This document shows positions 45,271 through 54,911 of a stretch of 64,000 nucleotides of DNA, in pieces. The first letter of the stretch is position 1. Every line of letters starts with the position of its first letter. Source of the DNA: JADJOY01 sp046331705 [NCBI: bacterium] (GTDB taxonomy: Bacteria; JADJOY01); contig JAXLQJ010000029.1 in assembly GCA_046331705.1 (NCBI GenBank), positions 27,804-91,803 on the forward strand, in the 5' to 3' direction. The notes under the pieces are model-generated. The model worked only from the letters and a program-made list of their open reading frames with translations, was not told the origin of the DNA and made no database searches. A program made the translations under genes and the position numbers.

Positions 45271-47078
45271 AGAGCTCTCCGCGTCCTTTCGTCGCTCGGT
45301 TCGTCCTCGGACTCGCCGTCGTGTGGGCCGCGAGCACGATCGCGACCCGTGCGTCCGCGGCGCCGCCGCGCGGCCCCACGATCCTGGTGCTGCCCATGGC
45401 GGCGGACGACTCCATTCCCGCGGCGAGCGTGGCGCGGCTGCGCAGCGCGCTCGAAGCCGGGCTCAAGAGCGCAGGAGCGCGCGCGGTCCCCGCTGCCGCG
45501 AGCGCACCGGCGAAGCTCGCCTCGCGCGAGGCGTTGCGCGGCGCTGCTGCGACTGCCGGCGCGAGCGCCGTCCTGACGAGCGAGCTCACGCGCCAGGGCG
45601 CGGGCGTTCATCTCGCGCTCGCGATCCACGACGGCACGAGTGGCACCGCGGTGTGGCGAAGCGCGCTCGACCAGCCCGACGTCGAAGGCGTCCGCGCGTT
45701 CCTGAGCGAGGTGCTGGGCGAAGCCGTCAGCGCCGCGCGCTCCACCGGCGAATCGGCGCGGCCCAGCGCGATCGGCGCAGCCGGCGCAGTCGGCGCCGAG
45801 CCACCCGCCGCAGCCGAGCCAGCTCGTGCAGCCGAGCCCGCTCGTGCAGCCGCTCCCACGAGCGCCGCCGCTGCCGCGGCAGGCTCGACCTTGCCGCCGC
45901 CCGTGCTCACGGTCGAGCCCGACGGCGGCGCAGCCGTGGTGCTCAACGCCACGCCGCGGATCGAGCCGCCCGTCGCGCTCGCGGCCGCCGCCGCGCCCGC
46001 GCTACCGTCGGTCCAGGCGTACCCATTCGAGGCGGACATTCGCGACTTCGACGTCTGCCGCTTCGGCGCGACGGCGCCCATCGCGTTCGCCGTCGTCGAA
46101 GCCGAGGGCGTACGCCTCTGGATCGCGGACGGCACGCGCCCGCCGACAGCCGCGGCCCACGTGGACACGCGCGCGCTCGAGACGTTCGTCGCCGCCGATT
46201 GCGCGGACGTCGACGGTGACGGCATCGACGAGCTCGCGATCACCGGACGGCGCAACGGCGGCTTCCGCTCGCGGGTCTTCACCGTGACCGAGGGCGGCCA
46301 GCGCGTCGCGCCGATCGGCGAGGAAGTCGCCTTCGCCATTCGCGCCGCCCCGGTCGGCGGCGGCAAACGCAGCCTGTTCGCGCAAGACTTCCCCATCCCG
46401 GGACGGCTCTACGGCCCGATTCGCACGGTGGAAGTGCGCGGCGGCCAAGTCCTCCTGGGACGCGAGCTCGAGCTGGTGGCGGATGCCAACGTCGGCGCGC
46501 TCGCGCTGGGGCTGCCCGGACCGCAGGGCACCGACGCCGCGCTCACCATCGACTCCGACGCGCGCTTGCGCCTGATCGCCAGCGGGCGCAGCGCATGGAC
46601 CGGACCCGCGCACTACGGCGGCTACGACGTTTCCTTCGAGACCGCCGAGCGTCTGGTCAGCACCACCGGCTCGCTGCCGCGCGTCTATTTGCGCGACCGC
46701 ATCGAGGTGGTCGGCCAAGGGTCGTCACCGCTGATCTTCGTCACCGAGATCGAAGCGCCGCTCGGAAACGTGCTGCCGAATCTCAACGTGGGTCGCGACG
46801 TCACCGTCGCGGCGATGCGCTGGAACGGCCAAGGCTTCGCGCCCATCCCCGTGCCCTTCGGATACAGCGCCGCGAGCGTCGGCGAGGGCGCGCTCAGAGA
46901 CATTCGCGTCACCGACGTCACCGGCGACCGCGTCCCCGATCTGGTGCTCGCCGTCGTCGACTCCGAGGGCGGCTTGCTCGTTCCTCCAAGGCCGCGAGCC
47001 GACTATGCTCGTGTTTCCGGGCACGCCGTTGACGGACTCGCCGCAATCCGCACAATAAGCCGTCTCCGGGCGGGGTGA
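45267..47078 (+). CDS. exported VCBS/FG-GAP-like repeat protein, probable frameshift near the end
   Basis: 603 residues with a signal peptide (KSSPRPFVARFVLGLAVVWA, ending ASA). Residues 20-150 resemble the TolB N-terminal type domain (ILVLPMAAD), then a long Ala/Pro-rich linker, then VCBS-like calcium motifs (CADVDGDGIDELAI and VTDVTGDRVPDLVLAV). In the frame given the C-terminus runs into the tRNA-Met gene. A one-base shift near 46980 would instead give FLQGREPTMLVFPGTPLTDS and a stop at 47056-47058, just before the tRNA, which looks like the original end. Confidence 0.75.
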   Translation: MKSSPRPFVARFVLGLAVVWAASTIATRASAAPPRGPTILVLPMAADDSIPAASVARLRSALEAGLKSAGARAVPAAASAPAKLASREALRGAAATAGASAVLTSELTRQGAGVHLALAIHDGTSGTAVWRSALDQPDVEGVRAFLSEVLGEAVSAARSTGESARPSAIGAAGAVGAEPPAAAEPARAAEPARAAAPTSAAAAAAGSTLPPPVLTVEPDGGAAVVLNATPRIEPPVALAAAAAPALPSVQAYPFEADIRDFDVCRFGATAPIAFAVVEAEGVRLWIADGTRPPTAAAHVDTRALETFVAADCADVDGDGIDELAITGRRNGGFRSRVFTVTEGGQRVAPIGEEVAFAIRAAPVGGGKRSLFAQDFPIPGRLYGPIRTVEVRGGQVLLGRELELVADANVGALALGLPGPQGTDAALTIDSDARLRLIASGRSAWTGPAHYGGYDVSFETAERLVSTTGSLPRVYLRDRIEVVGQGSSPLIFVTEIEAPLGNVLPNLNVGRDVTVAAMRWNGQGFAPIPVPFGYSAASVGEGALRDIRVTDVTGDRVPDLVLAVVDSEGGLLVPPRPRADYARVSGHAVDGLAAIRTISRLRAG

Positions 47079-47145
47079 AGCCAGGGTGGTTAGAGCGACG
47101 GTCTCATAAGCCGTAGGTCGAGGGTTCGAGTCCCTCCCGCCACCA
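47069..47145 (+). tRNA. tRNA-Met-like gene (anticodon CAT), aberrant acceptor
   Basis: The anticodon arm ACGGT-CTCATAA-GCCGT and the T arm GAGGG-TTCGAGT-CCCTC are clear, and ACCA is encoded. The 5' strand GGCGGGG, however, faces only CCGCC on the 3' side, leaving five instead of seven acceptor pairs; two Cs seem to be missing in a C run. The D arm also pairs poorly. It is either a tRNA pseudogene, an indel error, or an altered attachment-site copy. It marks the left edge of the accessory island. Confidence 0.65.
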
Positions 47146-47146
47146 G

Positions 47147-48287
47147 AAGTCGTCTGTGAGCGGCACCTCGCTGGCCGATTCAGGTGCACAGACGGTCGAT
47201 CGTGCAACTTTAGCCGCGCCGTTAGCTGCGCCTGTGCTGCGTCGACATTGCGTTGCGCCGAAGCGCGTGATCGACTGCGTAGACCGTGGACCTGCACCGC
47301 AACGGCGAGAGCGAACTCGTACGTGCGGGCATGGCATCTGTCTTGCGACCAAGTCGAGCAAGCAAGCCGGCTTTCGTCTGGAGGCACTGCAGAACGCCGG
47401 CTGATCCGCTCCCGAAACGCGTCGATCGCCTTGTCAACGAACACGGTGCGCTCGAGACAAGCCAGGATCGTGGCGCAGTACAGGGCTGCGATGTGCTGCA
47501 GATCGGCGACTTGCTCCATGCGAGCGTGCGACGATCCACTAGTTGGCAGACGATTGAGCGCATCGATTACCACTGCTTGCGTGCCTGACTCCATCAACCC
47601 TACGAGCGATTCCCGCAGATGGGTGAGATCCGACTCAACCGAGCCACCGCGGGGCCGATGCTCGCGCACTTGGACCGCCAAGAGACCCAGCCGGGCTCGT
47701 TCAAATGCACCCGCGAGCCATTGTCTCCACGACTCCGATACCTGGCGTAGATCGTCGGAGCGCAGGGTTGTTCCCGACGAGGTGAGTCTCCTCAACCTGC
47801 TCCGCGCGCATCCTCGACGCGTAGCGATGGCTTGCCCTACGCACTCTGCTGCATGAGCGCTGTTGCACGCATTGCCAAGTCACGTATGCCTTGATCCGTC
47901 GCTGCGCCAGCCGTAGGTCTCGTCTGTTCGACTCGCTCACGCTCCAGTTGCTCTGTGAGACGCGCGCCCGTTGCGCGGGTGTACTCGCCGTGGCGGCGGC
48001 GCTCGAGCCGGCCACCGCCGCTGACTGGCCTATCGGAAACGACGTGGGCGACCGTCCGACATCCTCGCGGCTACTCCCGCTGGCTCGGCGACGCGATCCA
48101 GCAACGCCCGTTCGCATTGGCGATGGCGGCGTCGAGCCCACTCTGAATCGTCAGGCCTTCCTGCTCGTTGCCGCCTGCGGGGTCTGGATCGCTCGTGAGC
48201 TCGAGGAGCGACCGCGCTTTCGAAGTATCCTGAGCGCGCCGTTCCAGCTGCCTCGGTTCATGAGCTCGGGCTCGATAGTGGAGGTTC
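47147..48287 (-). pseudogene. decayed coding remnant at the island edge
   Basis: The minus strand has coding-like stretches in shifting frames. The clearest is at 47795-47147 (WRQWLAGAFERARLGLLAVQ, ALNRLPTSGSSHARMEQV, FVDKAIDAFRERI), which then runs into the antisense of the tRNA without a stop, as if truncated there. Upstream pieces (VAEPAGV, NACNSAHAAE) are in other frames. No family can be recognised. I see no intact gene between the tRNA and 48.3 kb. Confidence 0.4.
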
Positions 48288-48288
48288 G

Positions 48289-48958
48289 TCACCCGCCGGC
48301 GGAGCCGGTCCGATGCTCGGTGTTCTGCACGCGCGGCCTGCGCGGCCTCGCTCTGAGCGGGCTCGCTCGATCTCGTGCCGTAGCCTCTGCGCGTTCGCGC
48401 TCGGCGCGCTCTGCTGCAACGGCGCTTGTTCGGCAGCCTGCTTGCCGCCGCTTGGCGTGCTTCCTCGTCTTCGCGGCGCTTTTTCTTCTGGGTGAAAGCC
48501 GCCTTGCGCGAAGGCGCGCGATTCCTCCGGTCGATTTCCTCGGTGGCTGAGGCAAGCTCACGCGCTCCTTCAAGAGCGCAACGGCTCTTCTCCCATGCGC
48601 CCCTTCACGAAAGGCGCTGGCGCGGGCGGGCGTAGTCCTCGAGCTTGCGTTGCTGTTTCTCCTCGGCGGCCTCGCTCGCCTTGCGCGCGAGCACGGGCCG
48701 CGGCGCGTGCGGCTCCTTCGGCGCGCCTCTTCGGCGGCTTCGCGAAGCTGTTTCGCGTGAGTTCCGCTTGGCTTCGATCGCCGCAATCTCGGCGTTGATC
48801 TCGCTCGGATCGTCCACCCGCGAACGTGCCTTCCTTAGCGTCACGATCGCCGCGTCCCAGCTCATCTCGAACGAACCGCTGCGCTCCTCCGCGAGAAGCT
48901 GATCGGTTCGTCGCCGTTCGTCCGCCCGCGCGACGACGTCAGGGTGGGGTGCGGGCAC
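48289..48958 (-). pseudogene. coiled-coil region of a frameshifted gene
   Basis: Three minus-strand frames share one Glu/Lys/Arg/Ala-rich coiled coil: WDAAIVTLRKARSRVDDPSE and EINAEIAAIEAKRNS, then AKQLREAAEEARRRS, then ARKASEAAEEKQQRKLEDYA. Several indels would be needed to join them. It probably formed the middle of the large protein whose TIR domain lies at 49219-49817. Confidence 0.45.
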
Positions 48959-49218
48959 TAGGGTGACTATTGCCGTCGACGTAGCGTCCAGCTCGATCGA
49001 CTCGCCGGGTCTAGGCGTGTCGGTGATCCGTGGCTCCGACTCCGAGCCGGCGCGTCAGAGCCGCGCGCGCAGATTCCCCGCGCTGGAATCGACCGCCTCG
49101 GGTTCAGCGCACCGTGCAGCCTGCTCAGCGGCATGGTCGACCACGCGCTCGCCCCTCGAGATGTCCTCGATCCTCGGGGCGCGATGCAACTCGGTGCCAG
49201 CTAGCTCATGGTCTTCCG

Positions 49219-49817
49219 CTACCGGCGAATCGGACGCCGGCTGGTCCTGAAGTGCAACGGGAGCATCCCGCGGCTCATCGGAAGTGTGCGCGCACTCGAT
49301 GCCGCCGAGTCACGGCTCGATTCGACCACCTGCTGCGACACTTCCGCTGCGAGCTTAAGCTCTTCGACTAGAGGTTGAGATCCCGATGGAAGCTGTTGCC
49401 CGGACCGAACATCTGTTCCCTTCTTTGTTAGCCAGCCCGAGTTCCGGCGGCAGCTCGTGCGGCTTTGGCATCCTTGCCTTCCCGACAAGTACCGGGAAGA
49501 CAGGGATTGGCTGATTAAGGGCTGCGGCAACCCTCCAGCGCGCACATGGTCACCTGGTACATCGGCGCGGCGCTGCCCCTGGTAGTCCCTGTCCTTCTCG
49601 CTGCAGCTCAGCCACTGATCGCCAATAACCACAATCATTGCGTCAGAGTGACGAATCCGCTCCGCACAGAAATCCGGGAAATCTACCCCCGGCTTTACGT
49701 TATCGTACATCGTAGAAGATATTCGTCCTGCCGAATTCGCTCGCGAGTCGATCGTAGATACGACCTGTGATGTCCTCGCCGTCCTCGCGGCGATAACAGA
49801 TGAAGATCTTCGGCATG
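49219..49817 (-). pseudogene. TIR-domain gene with frameshifts
   Basis: From ATG 49817 the frame reads PKIFICYRREDGEDITGRIY and FGRTNIFYDV, then hits a stop. One extra base near 49707 shifts to DNVKPGVDFPDFCAER and IRHSDAMIVVIGDQWLS. A second shift near 49535 gives VAAALNQPIPVFPVLVGKAR. Together these form a complete bacterial TIR domain with the acidic alphaC region. TIR domains in such islands usually degrade NAD or make signal nucleotides. As it stands no full product can be made. Confidence 0.75.
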
Positions 49818-49885
49818 GCTGTGGCGCGATCTGGACGGTGCGGAACTCGATCTTGCTACGGCCACGGCACGGGCATCAAGGCGCA

Positions 49886-50182
49886 CTACGGCGACGTTTC
49901 GATGGAGTATTCCCGCGGTCGGAGCACCTTCTCCACTCCGCGAGGATCGGCCGTGCTCCAACCGTGTGCCGATACACAACCCTCAGAGGCTGCGGGTGGA
50001 TCCGAGCGCACCCCGCCGGCCGAGGTGACGGCTTCCGGCGCGGCTGCGATGGCTTCGGCTGACACTCCTGCGGGAGAGTGCTTCGACCGACCCCGCATGA
50101 TGTCGGGCGGCGCGAGCCAGCAGCGGATGCCGAAGCGCTCGATCCCACGACGGACCGCCAGCAGATCGCAAGCCCGCCGCAA
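49886..50182 (-). pseudogene. fragment of a second TIR domain
   Basis: GIERFGIRCWLAPPDIMRGR is the classic TIR beta-B/BB-loop block (GIRCWxAPxDI). The first strand and the rest of the domain are lacking; the continuation is Ala/Ser-rich and ends PREYSIETSP. It lies just after the stop of the TRAFs-binding protein gene on the same strand. Confidence 0.5.
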
Positions 50183-50215
50183 GCACTCGCCGCGCGCGCC
50201 CGCCGATGACCGATC

Positions 50216-51643
50216 TCAGCGCGACGCCGCCTCCAGCTCGGCGATGACGCGCGCGAGCCAGGGCGTTCGTTCGCGGCGCTTGGTGCGTGCGTCCCGAATC
50301 AACCGCAGGTTGCGAGCCGTGGTCTCGGCTTCCCACGGGGCGCGCAACGAAGCGAGTGCGTCGCCGAGGTGACGATCCGCGGCCGGTGCGTCGCTCGCGA
50401 GCACCGCGAGCTCGAGCATCGTGGCGTGGTCCCAGTAATCGGGTGAACCGCTCGCCAAGCGCTGCTCGGCGGAGAAGCGAACCACCGGCAGCAAGCGATC
50501 GCGCTCGGCCTTGGCGGCATCGTCGCCCTTCATCTCGAGCAGCGTGACGGCGTTGATGCCGGGATACGCATCGCGCCAGTCGGCCTGAAAGCCGCGCCGG
50601 TAAGCGCCGATGGCACGGTCGAGGTGGGACGCCGCGAGCGCCTCGCCCTTCTTCCCTCTGGCGCACGCCTCCGTCCAAAGATCCTTGTGGATCCTGCCGA
50701 TGAGCCCGCAGGTCTCGGAGCTGGGTCCTTGCTCGGACTCGACTTCCTTGAGCACGCTGAGCGCCCGCTCGCGGAGCGTTCGCGCGAGCACGCTCTCCGA
50801 ATCCTCCTTGAACAAGCGTCCGGCTTCGCGATTGAGCGCGAGCCCGAGCTGCTCGCGCACCATCACCTGGCGCTGGAGAGCGACGGGCATGCGAGCGTAG
50901 AGATCGATCATCGCTCGCCAGGCGCTCAGCGCTCGGTACGAGAGCATGAGCTCCACGATCACGCCCGCCTCGTCGACGTCCAGCTCGTCGAGCTCCTTCT
51001 CGACGGCGCCGAGGGCTTCGAGTCCCGCTTCGCCGCGCCGCAAACGAGCCTCCGCCATGCGCTCTTGCAGCTCGCGATGCTCGGTGAGCTCGTCGCGAAA
51101 CACGTCGGTCTTGAGCCGCGCGAGCTTGGGCGGCTTCCACTCGCCGATGAGCTGGAAGATCGGGCTGTCGACGTGGGCCTTGCTGAACGCGAGCTTTCGC
51201 AAGCGCTTCAGGCTCGCACCGAGCGATTCGCGCAGCGCCTTGGCCTCGCGTGCGGCGAACCGGTTGTTGGCTCCGAGGTCGTAGCCCACCGCCTCCAGGA
51301 ACGAGACGTCGAACGGAATGTGGTGGTGCTTGGCGAAGATCGCCTGTGTCGTGCTGGGCCGCGCCGTGTGGCGTACCCCCAGCTCGTAAAACACGTTCGC
51401 GTTGGCGCTGGTCAGATCGGCCACCGCGTACTCGCACAGCATCAGCGCCGCGAACATCTTGCGGTGGATGATGCCGCCGCCGGCGGCGTGGTCCGAGCGC
51501 AGCGGGATCAGCCCCGCATCCTCGATGGCGGGAGCGATCGCTCGCCGGTACACCTCGTCGAAATCGATGTCGGCGCGACCCGTGGGATCGGGCTTCTTGC
51601 CGAACGGCATCAGCACGAAGCAGAGCGGTTTCGGTTGAGACAT
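50216..51643 (-). CDS. nucleoside-deoxyribosyltransferase-like / TRAFs-binding (DUF4071) protein
   Basis: 475 residues. The N-terminal 130 read CFVLMPFGKKPDPTGRADID, then GGGIIHRKMFAALMLCEYAV and ADLTSANANVFYELGVRH, the pattern of the TIR-/deoxyribosyltransferase-like Rossmannoid domain in bacterial conflict proteins. The remaining helical, TPR-like region matches the MAP3K TRAFs-binding domain (DUF4071), which in animals occurs in ASK1-type kinases. ATG 51643 follows AAAGGA. It is 168 bases downstream of the RelA-SLOG-RyR gene on the same strand. It is probably a sensor or nucleotide-processing adaptor of the same system. Confidence 0.82.
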   Translation of the reverse strand: MSQPKPLCFVLMPFGKKPDPTGRADIDFDEVYRRAIAPAIEDAGLIPLRSDHAAGGGIIHRKMFAALMLCEYAVADLTSANANVFYELGVRHTARPSTTQAIFAKHHHIPFDVSFLEAVGYDLGANNRFAAREAKALRESLGASLKRLRKLAFSKAHVDSPIFQLIGEWKPPKLARLKTDVFRDELTEHRELQERMAEARLRRGEAGLEALGAVEKELDELDVDEAGVIVELMLSYRALSAWRAMIDLYARMPVALQRQVMVREQLGLALNREAGRLFKEDSESVLARTLRERALSVLKEVESEQGPSSETCGLIGRIHKDLWTEACARGKKGEALAASHLDRAIGAYRRGFQADWRDAYPGINAVTLLEMKGDDAAKAERDRLLPVVRFSAEQRLASGSPDYWDHATMLELAVLASDAPAADRHLGDALASLRAPWEAETTARNLRLIRDARTKRRERTPWLARVIAELEAASR

Positions 51644-51811
51644 GGAGCGTCCTTTCGGTGCGGTCCCGAGGCGACGACGAGCGCGCGAGCGCACTGCGCG
51701 GCCGAGCATGCGAGGCGTGCTTGCGAGTATCCAGCGCTGAGCTTGCTCGGAATCGAACGTGGCTTGGTATCGAATCCCTGACCGGTGCCATTCGTGACTC
51801 GCGCCGATTGC

Positions 51812-54307
51812 CTAACGATCGCGTCTGCGAATGGCATAGCCGGCCGCAAGCAGCACGGCGGGCCAGTTCGCCACAGCTTGGCGATCTTGCTCCTTGATGC
51901 GCTCCGGAACCCGATCCCACGGCACGAGGTATGGCGATTCCTTGCGCGCGACGTCGCGCTCCTCCGCTGGCTTCCAGCCCTGGAGCAGCCGTTCGGCATT
52001 CCAGCGTCCGTGCTCACGCTCGGCGAGGCGCTCGAGCTCGCTCAGCTCGAACCGGATGGGCTGATCCATCGGCCCGCCGCGCTCCACCACGTACCCCTCG
52101 GCGCTGATCGCTCGCTCGATGAAGGCGACTTGCGCTCGATTCGAGCGCTTGAGCCCCTCATCGAGCTGGCTCCACAGAAGAAGCGATCGATCTTGGCCAC
52201 CCAGACCGGTGAGTCGCGAGGCGCGGTAGGCATCGTGCACGTGCCGTCCGCCCACCTCGAGCGCGGCGTCGTCGAGCGCGGTCTTCGCGTCGCTCAACAG
52301 CGCGTCAAAGGTGGCCTCGTCGTCGGGCACGGGCATCACATTGGCCACGTCCGACCAGTCGCGATCCTTGAGCGTGGCCTCTGCGGCATCCTTGCTATTC
52401 GCGACGAGCGCCACGCAGGCCCCCAGCGCCGCGGCGATTCGATATTCGAGCGCCGAGAGGTCGCCGCCACCCACACCCACGAGCTTCACGTCCTGTGCCG
52501 CCACACCCGACGTGAGCAGATCATTCCAGTACCGCAGCACCTCGCGCACGCTGAAGTCGCGCGCGCCCGGGGTGCGCCGGATCTCGGAGTAGCGCAAATC
52601 GAGGACCGCGCCGCGAGGCAGCCGCGCCGGGACGTAGCCGATCGTTCGGATTCGTCCGCGCGAGCGCGCGCCGATGCGCGCCGCCAGCTCGCAGATGCCG
52701 GTGCGTGTCCCTCCCGAGACGATCGTGCCGCGAAAGTCGCGCAGCGCTGCGCGCAGCCGCCGGTCCACCTGCGCGCGCCGGCGTCCCCAGCCGCGCGATG
52801 TGTCGCCAGCCAAGATCAGCACGTTGCCGAAGGCGTCGTCCTGCGACTCACGCGAGCGCGCCTCCTCGACCCGTCGGGCCAGATCCAGCAGCGCCACGAC
52901 CTCGTCGAGACCGCAGATCGCAGAACGGGCACCGCTCAGGCGATGCAGCTCGCTCGCCTCCTGGCACAGCAGCCGCGCTCCTTCGCCGCGCCAGTCGCGG
53001 CGCGTCACCTCGAGCGCCTTGCAGTAGCTCTTCAGCGCCTCGTCCGGCGCGCCCGCGAAGAGTTGCAGCCTCCCAGCCGCGTAGAACGCGAGCGGCCAAT
53101 CGAGGTGCGCATCCGCGCGATCGCGGCAGCGCTCGATCGCCTGACGGATCAGCGGTCGCGCCGATCCGAGCGCCGTGACCGCGCCGCCCGCGTGGCTCTC
53201 CACCTCGCAGCTCAGGAGCGCGCACAGGTGATACGGATTGGTGGGCGCTCGCTCGAACGCTCGCGCGCGATGGCTACGCTCGCGAGCAGCATCGACACCC
53301 GCCCAGCTCTCGGCGACGAGCGCGAGCGCCTCGTCATCCGACGGGTCCGACTCGATCGCACGCGCGAGCGACTGCCGCGCCGCGGCCAACGCCGCGCGGT
53401 CGCTCGCCGGCGCCAGGCGCAACCGGGCCCGCCCCAGCTCCCGGTGCACGCGACCGTTTCGCGAGCTGACGAACGCACCGAGGGCGTCGATCACCTGTTT
53501 CCAGGCGCCAACCGCCGCCGCAGCCTGGGCGAGCTTGAGCGCCGCGCCTTCGTCCCGAGGCAGCGCCTCCGTGACGTGCGCCAGCGTTTCGAGCTCGTTC
53601 TCGGCCCGCTTTCGATCCACCCACACGCCGTGGTGATCCCGGTAGGCGTCCACCCCCTGCGCCAGCTCGGCGAACGCGCGGTCTCCTTCCTCGAGCATCG
53701 CCGCCAAGCGCGCCGCCAACCGATGCCAGCGCGGCGGCACCTCGAAGCCCGGCTTGTAGAGCCGGTCGTGCGCGACGTCACCCCAGACGTGCTGCAGGAA
53801 CGTCCGCACCTGGATCTCGAGCTTGAGCCCGTCCACCGCGCGGCGCGTCTTCGCAGGCAGGCGGCGCACGAAGGGCGAGCTCGGCCGCACGGCGATCCGA
53901 TAGTGGACGCACGAATAGCCGAACTCCGACGTGCCGAGGCGTTCCTGCACGTTCTCGCGATCCGCGGGGCTCAGACCGAAATGCGCCTCGACCCACGCGC
54001 AGAGCCGCTCGACCTCCGGCACCGTGTGCGTGATCACCCGCCCCCCGCACAGGTCGAAGAGCTCGTTCACCGGGTTTGCCAGATCCGGGTATTTCCGCAC
54101 CGCTTTCTCGGCGAAGCTCGCCACCGACTTGGCGCGCGCCTGCACCATCGCCAGCGGCACGCACTCCGCGACGCCGCGCCGAAGCGCCGCTTCCACGGCC
54201 GTCGCAAGCAGGCGGTAGCGCGGCTCGATCGCCTGGTACGCCCTCACCTGCGCCGCATGCCACTCCCGCTTCTCGGCGGCATCCCGCTCCCGCTCCTCGT
54301 CCGTCAC
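51812..54307 (-). CDS. RelA/SpoT-TPR-SLOG-RyR multidomain protein
   Basis: 831 residues from GTG 54307, which follows GGAGG. Residues about 45-195 form a (p)ppGpp-synthetase-type domain: NELFDLCGGRVI with the catalytic Asp, GYSCVHYRI, and LEIQVRTFLQHVWGDVAHD with the catalytic Glu. A TPR-like helical region (240-475) follows. Then a SLOG-type Rossmannoid domain (480-680, FRGTIVSGGTRTGICELAAR, VKLVGVGGGDLSALEYRI) and a C-terminal RyR domain (755-825, LAEREHGRWNAERLLQGW). SLOG and RyR are predicted nucleotide or ligand sensors in conflict systems. The order suggests a sensor-driven alarmone or nucleotide-pyrophosphate effector. Confidence 0.85.
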   Translation of the reverse strand: MTDEERERDAAEKREWHAAQVRAYQAIEPRYRLLATAVEAALRRGVAECVPLAMVQARAKSVASFAEKAVRKYPDLANPVNELFDLCGGRVITHTVPEVERLCAWVEAHFGLSPADRENVQERLGTSEFGYSCVHYRIAVRPSSPFVRRLPAKTRRAVDGLKLEIQVRTFLQHVWGDVAHDRLYKPGFEVPPRWHRLAARLAAMLEEGDRAFAELAQGVDAYRDHHGVWVDRKRAENELETLAHVTEALPRDEGAALKLAQAAAAVGAWKQVIDALGAFVSSRNGRVHRELGRARLRLAPASDRAALAAARQSLARAIESDPSDDEALALVAESWAGVDAARERSHRARAFERAPTNPYHLCALLSCEVESHAGGAVTALGSARPLIRQAIERCRDRADAHLDWPLAFYAAGRLQLFAGAPDEALKSYCKALEVTRRDWRGEGARLLCQEASELHRLSGARSAICGLDEVVALLDLARRVEEARSRESQDDAFGNVLILAGDTSRGWGRRRAQVDRRLRAALRDFRGTIVSGGTRTGICELAARIGARSRGRIRTIGYVPARLPRGAVLDLRYSEIRRTPGARDFSVREVLRYWNDLLTSGVAAQDVKLVGVGGGDLSALEYRIAAALGACVALVANSKDAAEATLKDRDWSDVANVMPVPDDEATFDALLSDAKTALDDAALEVGGRHVHDAYRASRLTGLGGQDRSLLLWSQLDEGLKRSNRAQVAFIERAISAEGYVVERGGPMDQPIRFELSELERLAEREHGRWNAERLLQGWKPAEERDVARKESPYLVPWDRVPERIKEQDRQAVANWPAVLLAAGYAIRRRDR

Positions 54308-54428
54308 GGCCCCCTCCCGCAATCGGCTTTCCCCTTCGCACACCGCTGCACGCTATCATCTTCGAACCCGCGCGGCGTGAAGGCGCAGCAGCGCAAGCCT
54401 AGGTGAATTCGTCTAGCTTCCCTGGCCC

Positions 54429-54788
54429 ATGCCCTCGCCGACCTACGACGTCTTTCTCAGCTACGCGTCGGCGGATCTCCCGCTCGCCGACAACAACACC
54501 CACAGAGACATCCGGTGGAGCCGCCCACAGCGACAGATGCTCGCGTTCCGTCTCTATGGCCGCGGCCGCGCGCGCTCTCGCACCACCAGTGAATACTTGC
54601 TGGCTGCTCTCATGACCCCAACCTTTCAGGATCCGGCGCCGCCGAAGAACCCGAGCGACTCCAACGCCAGAGGTCTCCGCCGTCGCCTGCTCCACAGTCG
54701 AATCTCTCGACCTATCGGATCGAGTCTCGTCACCACGTCCAGCACCAGCTCACTGTCCAACACCACCTCGCGGATACCCTCCGAGTGA
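54429..54788 (+). pseudogene. N-terminal stub of a third TIR gene
   Basis: ATG 54429 begins TYDVFLSYASADLPLA, an unmistakable TIR first strand, divergent from the RelA-SLOG-RyR gene. Similarity stops after about 20 residues and the rest is Ser/Arg-rich without TIR features. The bases from 54789 to 54911 hold nothing I can identify. Confidence 0.55.
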
Positions 54789-54911
54789 TCCACGACGCAT
54801 TCGAAAGCATGTACCACCCCAGTACACCACGCCCGATTCTTACGAAGGAGCCGAAGCCGCCGACGCTGGCCACCGAGACGTACGAGAGGATCGAACACAT
54901 ACACGAAATAC

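Noticed and set aside
46725-47795. Single 356-residue minus-strand gene spanning the tRNA-Met
   Set aside because: It runs antisense through the tRNA and the end of the VCBS-like gene; only its first part looks coding.
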